NCBI RefSeq assembly: GCF_030678875.1
Contig: NZ_JAUUDS010000008.1
Coordinates: 1 to 64,000 of the forward strand
Source of the DNA: Sphingomonas aurea
GTDB taxonomy: Bacteria; Pseudomonadota; Alphaproteobacteria; Sphingomonadales; Sphingomonadaceae
Length of the DNA: 64,000 nt
Direction of reading: 5' to 3'
This document shows positions 44,410 through 54,051 of the stretch, one piece after another; within the stretch, counting starts at the first letter, position 1, and the number at the start of each line of letters is the position of its first letter. The position numbers and the translations under genes are program-made. The notes beneath the pieces were generated by a model. The model searched no databases and had not been told where the DNA came from. It saw only the letters and a list, made by a program, of their open reading frames with translations.

Positions 44410-44747
44410 GGCCGGAGGGCGACGTCGTCGGGATCGTCGAGTTCGTCCTCGTCCACCTCGCCAGCGTCGAAATCGTCCTGGACGTCGTCCTCGTCCATGT
44501 CGTCTTCGTCCATGGTGACGCTGGCGTCGGTCTCGCCGACCTCCTCGCTGTCCATGTCGAGGTCGTCGATCGCCTCGTCCTCCGCGTCGTCGTCGCCCAG
44601 ATCGGGGTCGAGATCGGTCAGGACCAGCCCGTCGCTGGGGCCGTTGCGCGTCGCCTCGAGTATCTCGGCGCGCTGGCTTTCGTCATAGCCTTCCTCGTCA
44701 TATCCGTCGTCGCCCGAACCCATGCCCGGCACCTGATGACCACCCAT
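44406..44747 (-). CDS. Highly acidic small protein, unknown
   Basis: A 113-residue protein in which 47 residues are Asp or Glu, densest in the C-terminal two-thirds (stretches such as DEDDMDEDDVQDDFD). It has no signal peptide, cysteine or visible fold motif and is probably disordered. AGAGGAG eight bases before the ATG supports it as a real gene. It overlaps the lipoprotein gene by four bases, so the two are coupled. It could bind basic partners or metals such as Ca2+, but that is inference from composition only. Confidence 0.75.
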   Translation of the reverse strand: MGGHQVPGMGSGDDGYDEEGYDESQRAEILEATRNGPSDGLVLTDLDPDLGDDDAEDEAIDDLDMDSEEVGETDASVTMDEDDMDEDDVQDDFDAGEVDEDELDDPDDVALRP

Positions 44748-44861
44748 CGCGCGCACTCCTCTATTGTCAGGGCGCGAACGGCAGGCGGGGCGCTCGGGTT
44801 CCGCCGCCTCGCGGCTTAGCGCCTGGTTGAAAATGCGCTGAAGGCTCATTTTGCGGCGTCG

Positions 44862-44926
44862 GCCCGCTCCCCCACCTTGCCTCCCACACCGTATCCTCGA
44901 TGGGGGGCGGGTTGGGGGGAGCGGGC
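44862..44926. repeat. Imperfect long palindrome in the 44.75-44.97 kb gap
   Basis: GCCCGCTCCCCC at the left and GGGGGAGCGGGC at the right form a 12-base pair stem around about 40 bases that hold further G- and C-runs. It lies in the 227-base gap between the efflux gene and the acidic gene, where I see no coding frame. It is probably a dispersed repeat. Confidence 0.6.
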
Positions 44927-44938
44927 CGGCGCAGCCTC

Positions 44939-44963
44939 CAAACTCGCTCTTTACGCGAGTTTT
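44939..44963 (-). terminator. Hairpin after the Bcr/CflA gene
   Basis: Arms AAAACTCGC-type: nine bases at 44939-44947 pair with 44955-44963 across a seven-base loop, 11 bases after the stop codon on the minus strand. The A/T-rich foot of the stem is compatible with a weak intrinsic terminator. Confidence 0.55.
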
Positions 44964-44974
44964 CAAACGGACTC

Positions 44975-46204
44975 TCAGCGGCCGAACAGCCGCCCTCGCT
45001 CGGTCAGGGCGACCGCACCCAGCGACAGGATGCCGACCACCAGGAAGCCGCCGACCATCGGCATCGTCGTCCCGTCGAATGCCAACCCGATCACCGCCCC
45101 GATCGCAACGCCGGCGGTGATGCTCAGGAACCCCTGCACGCTGGAGGCGGTGCCGGCGATCGCGCCCATATTCTCCATCGCCATGGCCGAGAAGTTGGAG
45201 GTCGCCAGGCCGAAACATGCCATGGTCAGCGCCTGCAACACCGCGAAGACGACCAGCCCGTCGCGCCCGCTCGCCGCCAGTGTCAGGTGCAGCCCGGCGA
45301 CCGCGATCATGCCGACGACCGCGCTGTGCGCGATCCGTCGCGTCCCCAGCCGCATGACGATTCGCGCATTGAGCAGGTTCGCCGCCGCCATCGTCGCCGC
45401 CGTACCGGCGAACACCGCGGCCAGCAGGTGCGGCCGCTGGAAGATGTCGAACATGATCTGCTGGATCGAGTTCAGATACCCGTACAGCCCGCCCATCAGC
45501 ATCGTCGACGCCAGCGTGTAGCCCAGCGACAGCCGGTCGGTCAGTGCGATGCGCCAGCCCGCGACGATCCGCGCCGGCGCGATCGGCAGCACCGCCTCCG
45601 GCCGCAGCGTCTCGGGCAGGCGCACCGCGATCCAGGCGAGCAGCGCCGCGGCGGTACCCGCGATCACCCAGAAGATCGTCCGCCAGTCGCCGAACACCAG
45701 CACCAGCTGCCCGACGCTGGGCGCCAGGATCGGCACGACCATGAACACCATGAACGCGATCGACATCACCCGCGCCATGGCCCGGCCGTGGTAGCAGTCG
45801 CGCACCAGTGCCACCGTCGCGATCCGCGTCGCCGCCACCGTCGCGCCGCCGGCGACGCGCGCGGCCAGCAGCAGGGTGAAGCTGGCCGACACCGCCGCCA
45901 GCACGCTCGCCACGACATAGGCGCCGATTGCCCATAACAGCACTCGCCGCCGTCCGAACCGGTCGACCAGCGGCCCGTGGATCAGGTGCGCGATGCCGAA
46001 CCCGCCCAGGAAGGCGGAGACGACGAACTGCCGCCGGTTCTCGTCCGCGACGCCCAGCGCCTCGCCGATCGCGGGCAGCGCCGGCAGCATCGCGTCGGTG
46101 CCCAGTGCCCCCAGCGCCATGAGCGCCGCGACCAGGCACACGAACTCGACGAAGCCGATCGGTGCGCCGGGCAGGTCCGGCGTCGGGTGGTCCGCGTCTG
46201 TCAT
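44975..46204 (-). CDS. Bcr/CflA-family multidrug efflux MFS transporter
   Basis: A 409-residue major facilitator with twelve membrane segments. The start region holds ALGTDAMLPALPAIGEALG, which is the drug/H+ antiporter motif of the Bcr/CflA (12-TMS) branch, and loop 2-3 reads GPLVDRFGRRRVLL. Substrates in the family include bicyclomycin, chloramphenicol and sulfonamides, so the actual one is unknown. It faces away from the 2OG-oxygenase gene and has no nearby regulator. Confidence 0.88.
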   Translation of the reverse strand: MTDADHPTPDLPGAPIGFVEFVCLVAALMALGALGTDAMLPALPAIGEALGVADENRRQFVVSAFLGGFGIAHLIHGPLVDRFGRRRVLLWAIGAYVVASVLAAVSASFTLLLAARVAGGATVAATRIATVALVRDCYHGRAMARVMSIAFMVFMVVPILAPSVGQLVLVFGDWRTIFWVIAGTAAALLAWIAVRLPETLRPEAVLPIAPARIVAGWRIALTDRLSLGYTLASTMLMGGLYGYLNSIQQIMFDIFQRPHLLAAVFAGTAATMAAANLLNARIVMRLGTRRIAHSAVVGMIAVAGLHLTLAASGRDGLVVFAVLQALTMACFGLATSNFSAMAMENMGAIAGTASSVQGFLSITAGVAIGAVIGLAFDGTTMPMVGGFLVVGILSLGAVALTERGRLFGR

Positions 46205-46299
46205 GATGCGCCGCCCTTACCCGCGCGCGCGTCCCGCCGTCACCCTATCATCGCTCCGGCGCAGGCGGTATGACGACGTATTCAACAGGATAGACGGTG

Positions 46300-47268
46300 A
46301 TGCTCGCTACCCCCCAGACCCCCGACACCGCAGACGTACCGACGCTGAGCCTGGCGCAGCAGGACAACGATCCGGAAGGGTTCGCCGCCGCGTTCGGCCA
46401 GTCCTTCCAGCGCTTCGGTTTCGCGATCGTTGCCGACCATGGCGTGCCGCAGCCGCTGATCGACCGCGCCTGGGCCGAGACGCAGGCGCTGTTCGCGCTG
46501 CCCGAGGAGGAGAAGCGCGGCTATCACGTCCCCGGTGGCGGCGGCGCACGCGGCTACACTCCGTTCAAAACCGAGATCGCCAAGGGCGCCTCCGCGGTCG
46601 ACCTGAAGGAGTTCTGGCACGTCGGCCGCGAACTGCCGCAGGGGCACCGCTTCGCCGAACAGATGTCGCCCAATGTCTGGCCGACCCGGCCGGAGGGGTT
46701 CCGCGACACCTTCGTCGAGCTGTTCGCCGCCTTCGATCGGGCCGGTGACCGGCTGCTGTCGGCGATCGCGCGCTATCTGGGGCTGGCGTCCCACTGGTTC
46801 GACCCGGCGGTCCGCGACGGCAACAGCGTGCTGCGCCTGCTCCACTATCCGCCCATTCCCGCCGACGCGGAAGGCGTGCGGGCCGGCGCGCACGAGGACA
46901 TCAACCTCATCACCCTGCTCCTCGGCGCCGAAGAGGCGGGGCTGGAGCTGCTCGACCGGGCCAGTGGCCGCTGGCTGGCGATCAAGCCGCCCGAGGGCGC
47001 GATGGTCGTGAACGTCGGCGACATGCTCCAGCGGCTGACCAACCACGTCCTGCCGTCGACCACCCACCGCGTCGTCAACCCGCCGCCCGAGCGGCGCGGT
47101 CACTCGCGCTACTCGATGCCCTTCTTCCTCCACCCCGCGCCCGATTTCCTGATCGAGACGCTGCCGCAGACGGTCACCGCGGAGAACGCCAACCGCTATC
47201 CGACCCCGATCACCGCGCATGACTATTTGCACGAGCGGCTGGTCGAGATCGGGCTGGTGAAGAAGTAG
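46300..47268 (+). CDS. 2-oxoglutarate/Fe(II)-dependent oxygenase (isopenicillin-N-synthase family)
   Basis: A 322-residue enzyme with the DIOX_N entry (residues about 14-125, RFGFAIVADHGVP) and a jelly-roll core. The iron ligands are in AHEDINLITLL (HxD) and STTHRVVNPP (distal H); the 2OG-anchoring R and S are in SRYSMPFF. The substrate cannot be told, and bacterial members include ethylene- and flavone-type enzymes as well as many unknowns. The ATG at 46300 is directly preceded by an in-frame GTG at 46297. Confidence 0.87.
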   Translation: MLATPQTPDTADVPTLSLAQQDNDPEGFAAAFGQSFQRFGFAIVADHGVPQPLIDRAWAETQALFALPEEEKRGYHVPGGGGARGYTPFKTEIAKGASAVDLKEFWHVGRELPQGHRFAEQMSPNVWPTRPEGFRDTFVELFAAFDRAGDRLLSAIARYLGLASHWFDPAVRDGNSVLRLLHYPPIPADAEGVRAGAHEDINLITLLLGAEEAGLELLDRASGRWLAIKPPEGAMVVNVGDMLQRLTNHVLPSTTHRVVNPPPERRGHSRYSMPFFLHPAPDFLIETLPQTVTAENANRYPTPITAHDYLHERLVEIGLVKK

Positions 47269-47276
47269 GTTCCACC

Positions 47277-47306
47277 CCCGCACCCCAGGCCAGGCTGGGG
47301 TGCGGG
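47277..47306. terminator. Bidirectional hairpin between the oxygenase and the M20 gene
   Basis: Perfect 12-base arms CCCGCACCCCAG (47277-47288) and CTGGGGTGCGGG (47295-47306) enclose six bases between two convergent genes. There is no T-run. It also resembles the dispersed CACCCC/GGGGTG palindromes of this genome. Confidence 0.6.
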
Positions 47307-47316
47307 TACGGCGCGT

Positions 47317-48552
47317 TCAGTCGAACCCGCGCTCCAGGAACCCGGTCGCCATCGCGCAGTGGAGCGCGATCCCCTTGGCCATCACGCTCTCGTCGATGGT
47401 CATGCGGGTATTATGGAGCGGCGGGTTGCTCGCCGGGTCGCTGCCGGCGGGCGCCGCGCCGATGAAGGCCATCGCGCCGGGGATCTCGCGCAGGACATAG
47501 GCGAAGTCCTCGCCCCCCATCATCGGCGCCTTCATCATCTGGTACGCGCCCTCGCCGCCAAGGTCGATGGCGGTGCGGCGGAACATCGCGGCGGCGCGCG
47601 GATCGTTCATCGTGACCGGATAACCGACATCAATCCAAGCCTCCCCGGTCGCCCCGTGCGCCGCCGCGACATGCTCGACGATCCGCTTGAACGCGCCGTG
47701 CATCGCCGTCCGCGTCTCCTCCGACAGGGTGCGCAGCGTGCCGAGCAGTTCGGCGGTGTCGGGGATGATGTTGTGCGCCGTCCCGCCGGCATGGAGAGAG
47801 GTGACCGACAGCACCGCCGGATCCTGCACCGGGATACGCCGCGCGATGAAGCTCTGCAGCGCCAGCACGATCTCGCAGGCGATCGGGGTCGGATCGATAT
47901 TCTCGTGCGGCATCGCCGCATGGCCGCCGCGACCATGGATGCGCGCGTGGATCGTCTCCGCCGACGCGAGTAGTGGGCCGGGGCGGGTTACTACTACGCC
48001 TGATGGCATGTTGGGGGAGATGTGGAGCGCAAAGGCAACATCGGGCGCCGGATCGGCGAGCAGCCCGTCATCCAGCATGAAGCGGGCGCCGTGATATCCC
48101 TCCTCGCCCGGCTGGAACATGAAGACGACGGTGCCCGGCAACGTCTCCGCCCGCGCGCACAGCGCCTTGGCCGCACCGACCAGCATCGCGGTGTGCGAGT
48201 CGTGGCCGCAGGCATGCATGCGCCCGGCGATCGTGCTGGCGAAGGGCAGCCCGGTCTCCTCCTGCATCGGCAGCGCGTCCATGTCGCCACGCAGCAGCAC
48301 CGTGCGGCCATTGTCGCCCGATTGCCCGCGCAGGATGGCGATCAGCCCGGTCGTCGACGGCCCCTCGCGGAACTCCAGCGGCAGGCCGGCGAGCGCCGCC
48401 TTGATCTTGGCGGTGGTCATCGGACAGTGAAGCCCGATCTCCGGCTCGGCATGGATCGCCCGGCGGAGTGCGACCGTGTCGTCGAGCACGCTGCCCACCG
48501 CATCGGACCAGTCACTGCCGGACCAGTCGGGCGTGCCGAGATCGAGGGACAT
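47317..48552 (-). CDS. M20-family amidohydrolase (hippurate-hydrolase-like)
   Basis: A 411-residue zinc peptidase-type amidohydrolase. The metal site is built from HACGHDSHTAM and FQPGEEGYHGA, with more ligands in SPNMPSG and PMMGGEDFAY. An inserted dimerisation domain begins near HARIHGRGGHAAMPH. The GHD/GEEG pattern marks the IAA-amino acid hydrolase/hippuricase branch, which removes acyl groups from amino acids. It probably acts in the cytoplasm, as no signal peptide is seen. The substrate is open. Confidence 0.9.
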   Translation of the reverse strand: MSLDLGTPDWSGSDWSDAVGSVLDDTVALRRAIHAEPEIGLHCPMTTAKIKAALAGLPLEFREGPSTTGLIAILRGQSGDNGRTVLLRGDMDALPMQEETGLPFASTIAGRMHACGHDSHTAMLVGAAKALCARAETLPGTVVFMFQPGEEGYHGARFMLDDGLLADPAPDVAFALHISPNMPSGVVVTRPGPLLASAETIHARIHGRGGHAAMPHENIDPTPIACEIVLALQSFIARRIPVQDPAVLSVTSLHAGGTAHNIIPDTAELLGTLRTLSEETRTAMHGAFKRIVEHVAAAHGATGEAWIDVGYPVTMNDPRAAAMFRRTAIDLGGEGAYQMMKAPMMGGEDFAYVLREIPGAMAFIGAAPAGSDPASNPPLHNTRMTIDESVMAKGIALHCAMATGFLERGFD

Positions 48553-48627
48553 GTTTTCGCTCCTTTACACCCACTTGGGCCTTCGGACGCGATGTGCGCC
48601 TCCCGCGCCGGGATGTCGAGCCGCGTC

Positions 48628-50265
48628 CTATCGCATCAGGTTGCCGAGCACGCTGCGCAGCACCGTGCCGACCAGCCCGCCACCCGAGGACGAGCGCCGC
48701 GAGCCGGCGCCGAACACCTGCTTGCCGATCTCGTTGGCGACCTGTCGGCCGATCGAGGAACTGGCGGCGCGGGTGGCGGAGGTCATCGCCTTGCTCCACG
48801 GCGAGTTGGCCTGCTCGCGCTCGGCGGCACGCTGTGCCTGTGCGTCGACTTTAGCCTGCGCGGCCTGGGCGCGCGCGGCCTCCTTCGCCGCGCGGGCATC
48901 GTCCTTCGCCTTCAAGGCGGCGGCCTTTTCGGCATCGTCGCTCGCCCGGGCGGCGGCCGCAGCGGCGGCGGCCTCCTGCGTCTTGGCGGCCAGGATCTCC
49001 TCGGCCGACTCGCGATCGACCGCGGTGTCGTACTTGTCGCCGACCGCGTCGGTCTGGATCAGCGTCCTGCGCTCCTCGGGCGTCACCGGACCGACGCGGC
49101 TCTGCGGCGGCTTGATGAGCGTCCGCTCGACCGGCGACGGCGCACCGTCGGGCTGGAGCAACGAGACCAGCGCCTCGCCGACCTTCAGCTCGGTGATGGC
49201 GGTCGCGACATCGACGCCCGGATTGGCGCGGAACGTCTCCGCCGCCGCGCGCACCGCCGCCTGGTCGCGCGGGGTGAAGGCGCGCAGCGCGTGCTGCACC
49301 CGGTTGCCGAGCTGCCCCGCCACCTTGTCGGGAATGTCGAGCGGGTTCTGGGTGATGAAATAGACGCCCACCCCCTTCGACCGGATCAGCCGCACGACCT
49401 GCTCGATCTTCTCCAGCAGCGCGTCGGGCGCCTCGCTGAACAGCAGGTGCGCCTCGTCGAAGAAGAAGGCCATGACCGGCTTGTCGGGGTCGCCGACCTC
49501 GGGCAGCTGCTCGAACAGCTCGCTCAGCAGCCACAGCAGGAAGGTGGCGTAGAGCTTGGGGCTGGCCATCAGCTTGTCGGCGGCCAGGACGTTGACGATG
49601 CCGCGCCCGCTATCGTCGGTGCGGATCATGTCGGCCAGTTCCAGCGCCGGCTCGCCGAAGAAATGCTCGCCGCCCTGACTGCGCAGCTGGAGCAGCGAAC
49701 GCTGGATCGCGCCGACCGACTGTTTCGAGACGTTGCCGTATGTCGTGGTCAGCTCGTCCGCCCGCTCCGCGCAGTGAGCGAGCAGCGCCTGGAGGTCGTC
49801 CAGGTCGAGGAGCAGCAGCCCCTCCTTGTCGGCGAGGTGGAAGGCGATGGTCAGCACCCCCTCCTGCACCTCGTTCAGCGCCATAAGTCGGGCGAGGAGC
49901 AGCGGCCCCATCTCGCTGACCGTGGCGCGCACCGGATGCCCCTGCTCGCCGAACAGGTCCCAGAACTGCACCGGATTATCGCGATATGCCCAGTCGGTTT
50001 CGCCCACCTCTGCCGCGCGGGCCGCGAAGGTCGCGTGCATCTTGCCCATCGGCGACCCCGCCATGGCGAGCCCCGACAGGTCGCCCTTCACGTCGGACAC
50101 GAAGCTGGGCACGCCTGCCGCCGAGAAGCCCTCGACGATCCCCTGCAACGTCACCGTCTTGCCGGTGCCGGTCGCCCCCGCGATCAGCCCGTGACGGTTG
50201 GCGCGGCGGAGCTCGATCGCCTGCGGCTTGCCGCCGCCGAGCCCGATGAAGATAGCGTCGGTCAT
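48628..50265 (-). CDS. HerA-like ATPase (DUF853/YjgR family)
   Basis: A 545-residue P-loop ATPase. The Walker A motif is GATGTGKT near residue 31, Walker B is [13 protein letters not shown], and the sensor block is [14 protein letters not shown], all typical of the DUF853/YjgR branch of HerA/FtsK ATPases. The C-terminal 150 residues are Ala/Glu/Lys-rich and probably a coiled coil. No nuclease partner such as NurA is adjacent, and the cellular role of YjgR proteins is not settled. ATG 50265 is used; an upstream ATG would run into the terminator of degP. Confidence 0.88.
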   Translation of the reverse strand: MTDAIFIGLGGGKPQAIELRRANRHGLIAGATGTGKTVTLQGIVEGFSAAGVPSFVSDVKGDLSGLAMAGSPMGKMHATFAARAAEVGETDWAYRDNPVQFWDLFGEQGHPVRATVSEMGPLLLARLMALNEVQEGVLTIAFHLADKEGLLLLDLDDLQALLAHCAERADELTTTYGNVSKQSVGAIQRSLLQLRSQGGEHFFGEPALELADMIRTDDSGRGIVNVLAADKLMASPKLYATFLLWLLSELFEQLPEVGDPDKPVMAFFFDEAHLLFSEAPDALLEKIEQVVRLIRSKGVGVYFITQNPLDIPDKVAGQLGNRVQHALRAFTPRDQAAVRAAAETFRANPGVDVATAITELKVGEALVSLLQPDGAPSPVERTLIKPPQSRVGPVTPEERRTLIQTDAVGDKYDTAVDRESAEEILAAKTQEAAAAAAAARASDDAEKAAALKAKDDARAAKEAARAQAAQAKVDAQAQRAAEREQANSPWSKAMTSATRAASSSIGRQVANEIGKQVFGAGSRRSSSGGGLVGTVLRSVLGNLMR

Positions 50266-50289
50266 CCGCCGGGTTTTAGGCGTCGCCTG

Positions 50290-50334
50290 CCAAAAGAAAA
50301 GGGGCACCGCTTCGGATGAAGCGATGCCCCTTTT
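50290..50334 (-). terminator. Intrinsic terminator of degP
   Basis: Arms AAAAGGGGCA (50297-50306) and TGCCCCTTTT (50325-50334) with an inner GCTTC-ggat-GAAGC stem. On the minus strand the stem is followed by TCTTTTGG. It lies 20 bases after the degP stop codon. Confidence 0.85.
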
Positions 50335-50353
50335 CGGTCACCTCAACGACCGG

Positions 50354-51889
50354 TCAGCTCTTCACGCGCACCGGCACGAAGGTCGGGTTGCCCCGGCCGC
50401 GCTGCACCAGCATCAGCACCTGCGGACGTCCCGCGGCCTTGGCGGCCTGGACGATCGAGGCGACCTCTGCAGCGGTCCGCACCGGCGTGCCGTTGATCGC
50501 CGACACGACGTCGCCGCGGCGCAGCTTGCTGCCGGCATCGCTCGCCGGATCGACCTGCGCGACGACAACACCCTGTACCGTCGAGTCGACACCGACCTGT
50601 CGCGCGATCTGCGGGGTCAGCGGCTGGACGGTCAGGCCGAGCGGGCTGGCCGCCGGCACCGCGGCGCCGGGCGTGTCGTCGGAGCTGTCGTCACCGAAAT
50701 TGTCTCCCTGTCCGGTCAGCGCCGCGAGCTGCTGGTCGGTGGGGCGAGCCGCGACGGTGACGTTCAGCGACTGGGCACGACCATTGCGCAGCACGTCGAG
50801 CTTCGCGGTCTCGCCCGGCTGCACATTGGCGACCAGGTAGGACAGCGTGTTGTCGGGCGTCACCGGCTTGCCGTTGACCCTGGTCACGACGTCGCCGGGA
50901 CGCAGGCCGCCCTTGCCGGCCGGGCCGTCCGGCGTCACGCCGGCGATCAGCTCGCCCTGGTTCTTGGGGATGCCGAGCGCCGCGGCGGCATCGTCGTCGA
51001 CCGGTCCGCCCAGCGTCACGCCCAGATAGCCGCGCTGGATCTTCTGGCCGCTCATCAGCTTGGCGATGATCGGCTTGGCCTCTTCGGCGGGGATGGCGAA
51101 GCCGATGCCGATATTGCCGCCCGACTGCGAGAAGATCTGGCTGTTGATGCCGATCACGTCGCCGTTCAGGTTGAACATCGGGCCGCCGGAATTGCCCTGG
51201 TTGATCGAGGCGTCGGTCTGGATGAACCGGTCATAGGCGCCGCCCTGGCCGGTGACGCGGTGCACCGCCGAGACGATACCGGCGGTCACCGTGCCGCCCA
51301 GCCCGAACGGGTTGCCGATCGCCACCACCCAGTCGCCGGCACGGGCGCGGGCCGAGTCGCCGAACTTGACGTAAGGCAGGTCCTTCGCGTCGATCTTCAG
51401 CAGCGCGAGGTCCGACGCCTCGTCACGGCCGATCAGGCGTGCGGTATATTCCTTGCGGTCGGGCAGCGTGACGGTGATCGACTCCACCGTCGCACCCTGC
51501 GCCGGGGCGACGACATGGTTGTTGGTCACCACATAGCCGTCGGCCGAGATGATGAAGCCCGAGCCCAGCGACTGACCCTCGCGGCGCTGCGGCTGGCCGC
51601 CGCCCTGCCCCGGCATCTGGCCGAAGAAGTTCTCGAACGGCGTGCCGGCAAAGGGGTTCGCCTGCTGGCGCGGCGCCTGGATGCTCTGCTTGGTCGAAAT
51701 GTTGACGACGGCCGGCTGCAGCTTGGCGACCATGTCGGCGAAGCTCATCGGCGCACCCGGGCGCGGGGCAGCGGCCTGGATCGTCCCCGGCTCGTTCTGC
51801 GCGGTCTGCGCGGACGTGGGCTGCAGCGCGAGCGTCGCGGTCGCCCCGCCAAGCAGAAGCGCACCAGTGATAGCGTAGGCGTAGCGCAC
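50354..51889 (-). CDS. degP: Do-like periplasmic serine protease (DegP/MucD type)
   Basis: A 511-residue periplasmic protease-chaperone with a signal peptide, a trypsin-like domain with catalytic H125 (TNNHVV), D160 (ASDLALL) and S234 (QGNSGGP), and two PDZ domains. The start is GTG at 51889, with AGAGGAA nine bases upstream. An acidic linker (GDDSSDDTP) separates the PDZ domains. It degrades or refolds misfolded envelope proteins. The hflKC operon for membrane protein quality control lies immediately upstream. Confidence 0.93.
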   Translation of the reverse strand: MRYAYAITGALLLGGATATLALQPTSAQTAQNEPGTIQAAAPRPGAPMSFADMVAKLQPAVVNISTKQSIQAPRQQANPFAGTPFENFFGQMPGQGGGQPQRREGQSLGSGFIISADGYVVTNNHVVAPAQGATVESITVTLPDRKEYTARLIGRDEASDLALLKIDAKDLPYVKFGDSARARAGDWVVAIGNPFGLGGTVTAGIVSAVHRVTGQGGAYDRFIQTDASINQGNSGGPMFNLNGDVIGINSQIFSQSGGNIGIGFAIPAEEAKPIIAKLMSGQKIQRGYLGVTLGGPVDDDAAAALGIPKNQGELIAGVTPDGPAGKGGLRPGDVVTRVNGKPVTPDNTLSYLVANVQPGETAKLDVLRNGRAQSLNVTVAARPTDQQLAALTGQGDNFGDDSSDDTPGAAVPAASPLGLTVQPLTPQIARQVGVDSTVQGVVVAQVDPASDAGSKLRRGDVVSAINGTPVRTAAEVASIVQAAKAAGRPQVLMLVQRGRGNPTFVPVRVKS

Positions 51890-51986
51890 GTGTATCAATT
51901 CCTCTCGTTCGTCGTTCGAACCCGGCGGTTCATCGCCGAAATCGGCTGAACGATGGTTGAATATGAACGGCGGGCAACACCGAGTT

Positions 51987-52853
51987 TCAGCGTGCCCGCC
52001 CCTCGAACTCACGTAGATACGAATTGTTCGGCGACAAGATGATAGACGTCGCACCGCGCCCCTCGCCGCTGCCGTCCGCGCCGAACGTCCGCCGATACGA
52101 CTGCATCGCGCGGTAGAAGTCGTAGAACTCGGCGTCCTTGCCGAAACTCTGCGCATAGATGCGCGAGGCCGCGGCATCGGCATCGGCCTGGACGATCCGC
52201 GCCTGGCGCTGGCCCTCGGCGGTGATGGTGATCGCCTCCTGCTGGCGCGCGGTCTGCATCCGGCGCAAAGCGCTGTCGAGCGGCGTACCCTCGGGCAGCT
52301 CGGCCTCCTTGATGCGGACGTCGACGATCTCGACGCCGTACTGGCGCGCGCGCGCGTCGAGACCGGTCTGGATCGCGTCCATCACCTGCGTCCGCTCCGG
52401 ACTGAGCAGCGCGGTGAAGGGCACCTTGCCCAGCTCGTTGCGCAGCGTCGACCCGAACAGCGGGCGCAGCTGGTTGGCGACGCCCTCCTCGCTGCCCGCC
52501 GTCGCCAGCATCAGCCGCGGGTTGATGACCCGGAAGCGCGCGAAGGCGTCGACGTTCAGTCGCAGCTGATCGGTCGACAGGACCTGCGTATTCTCCAGGT
52601 CCAGGTCGAGAACGCGCTTGTCGACCCAGGTGATGCGGTCGAGGAACGGCACCCGCATGATGAGCCCGGCGCCGCTCTGCCCCTGTTGCTGGTCCGGCTG
52701 GTACTGGTTCACGACGCGGATCGGCTGGGCAAGGCGATAGACCACCGCCTGCTGCGTCTCGGGCACGATCGCGAAGGTCGCGGCGGCGAGGATCACGAGC
52801 AGCAGCGCGGCGATGCCGAGCGCCACCGGGTTGCGGAGCAGCGCGGGGTTCAC
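51987..52853 (-). CDS. hflC: Protease modulator HflC
   Basis: A 288-residue membrane protein with one N-terminal membrane segment and an SPFH (band 7) domain (residues about 25-240, with PETQQAVVYRLAQPIRVV and the later QTARQQEAITITAEGQRQA). HflK and HflC form a large complex that holds the FtsH protease in the inner membrane. It overlaps hflK by four bases (GTGA), so it starts at GTG 52853. Confidence 0.93.
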   Translation of the reverse strand: MNPALLRNPVALGIAALLLVILAAATFAIVPETQQAVVYRLAQPIRVVNQYQPDQQQGQSGAGLIMRVPFLDRITWVDKRVLDLDLENTQVLSTDQLRLNVDAFARFRVINPRLMLATAGSEEGVANQLRPLFGSTLRNELGKVPFTALLSPERTQVMDAIQTGLDARARQYGVEIVDVRIKEAELPEGTPLDSALRRMQTARQQEAITITAEGQRQARIVQADADAAASRIYAQSFGKDAEFYDFYRAMQSYRRTFGADGSGEGRGATSIILSPNNSYLREFEGRAR

Positions 52854-53980
52854 TGGCCGCCTCCCGCCTGCTGCGCGGGCTGGGCCGCGGCCGCGTTCAC
52901 CTCTGGGTCCGGCGCCCGCTTCGCGGTCGGCAGCGGGAGATAGGGCACCACGTTCTGCGGCTCGACGATGGTCTTGTCGGACTTGGCCAGCACGGCCTCC
53001 ATGGTCTCGTAATACATGCGGCGACGCGTCACTTCGGGCGCCAGGCGGTACTGCTCGTACACGCGGTCGAACGCCGCCGCCTCGCCCTGCGCGCCGGCAA
53101 CGACCTGCTGCGCGTAGGATCGTGCCTTGTTCACGGCGCCGACCGCCTCCTGCTGCGCCGCGGTCACCTTGTTGAAATCGTCGACGATCTGCTGCGGCGC
53201 GGCGGCGCGGTTGATCGATACGCCCTGGATGCGGACGCCCGAGCGATAGCTGTTCAGGATGTTCTGCGTCGTTTCCGCCACCCGCTGCTCGATCGTGGTG
53301 CGGCCGGCGCCCAGCGCCTGGTCGAGCGTGGTGGTCGCGATCACCGCACGCATCGCGCTCTCGGCGGCGGCACGCACCGTCTCCTCGGGCTGGGCGAGCT
53401 GGAAGACATAGTCGCGCGGGTTCTGGATGTTCCAGCGCACCGAATAGGTCAGGTCGACGATGTTCTGGTCGCCGGTCAGCGTCAGGTTGACGCCCTCGCC
53501 GCGGGGGAAATTCTCGGTCCGGAACCGCTGCACGTCGACCGTCTGGACGCGCGCGATCGGTGCCGGCGGGGTCAGCTGGATGCCGGGCAGCAGCGTGCCC
53601 GCATAGCGCCCGAAATAGGTGACGATGCCGCGCTGCTGCGGCCCGATCTGATGGAACGAGGTCAGGACCAGCCACGCGCCGACCAGCAGCGCCGTGCCGA
53701 TCGCCCACAGCACCCGCGGATTGGCGCCCGTGGGCAGGCCCGGAAAGCCGCCGCCCCCGCCATTGCCGCCACCGCTGCCGCGCGCCTTCTTCAGGAACTC
53801 GTCGAGTGCGGTGGGCTTGCTCGCGCCGCGCCGGCCGGCGGGCGGCAGCGACCAGGGGTTGCGTGGGCCTTCGCCGTCGCCGCTCCCTCCGCCGCCCCAT
53901 GGGCCCTTCGGCCCGGCTCCGTCGGAATTGTCGGCGGCGAGGATAATCGGGCGCTTCCCCCAGCGCGGCAGGATGGTCAT
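52850..53980 (-). CDS. hflK: FtsH protease activity modulator HflK
   Basis: A 376-residue SPFH-domain protein. A Gly/Pro-rich cytoplasmic start (GPWGGGGSGDGEGPR) is followed by a membrane segment near residue 100 and the band 7 domain with QRGIVTYFGRYAG and the coiled-coil part VTAAQQEAVGAVNKARSYAQQ. The C-terminus is Ala/Gln-rich. It is co-transcribed with hflC. Its start lies 71 bases from the divergent mrp gene. Confidence 0.93.
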   Translation of the reverse strand: MTILPRWGKRPIILAADNSDGAGPKGPWGGGGSGDGEGPRNPWSLPPAGRRGASKPTALDEFLKKARGSGGGNGGGGGFPGLPTGANPRVLWAIGTALLVGAWLVLTSFHQIGPQQRGIVTYFGRYAGTLLPGIQLTPPAPIARVQTVDVQRFRTENFPRGEGVNLTLTGDQNIVDLTYSVRWNIQNPRDYVFQLAQPEETVRAAAESAMRAVIATTTLDQALGAGRTTIEQRVAETTQNILNSYRSGVRIQGVSINRAAAPQQIVDDFNKVTAAQQEAVGAVNKARSYAQQVVAGAQGEAAAFDRVYEQYRLAPEVTRRRMYYETMEAVLAKSDKTIVEPQNVVPYLPLPTAKRAPDPEVNAAAAQPAQQAGGGQ

Positions 53981-54051
53981 GCCCCCTCTATAGGAAGGCG
54001 CGCCGACGAAAAACAGTGGCAAGCACCGACCGCGGCCCTATCTGCGCCGGC

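Noticed and set aside
44406..44747. Reading the acidic protein as a DNA primase or RNA polymerase delta-like subunit
   Set aside because: No primase motif is present, and acidity alone is not evidence for either function.
51987..53900. Apparent fusion of an extra N-terminal part onto hflC
   Set aside because: The upstream part is hflK read in the wrong frame. hflC starts at GTG 52853, where the GTGA overlap with hflK explains the boundary.
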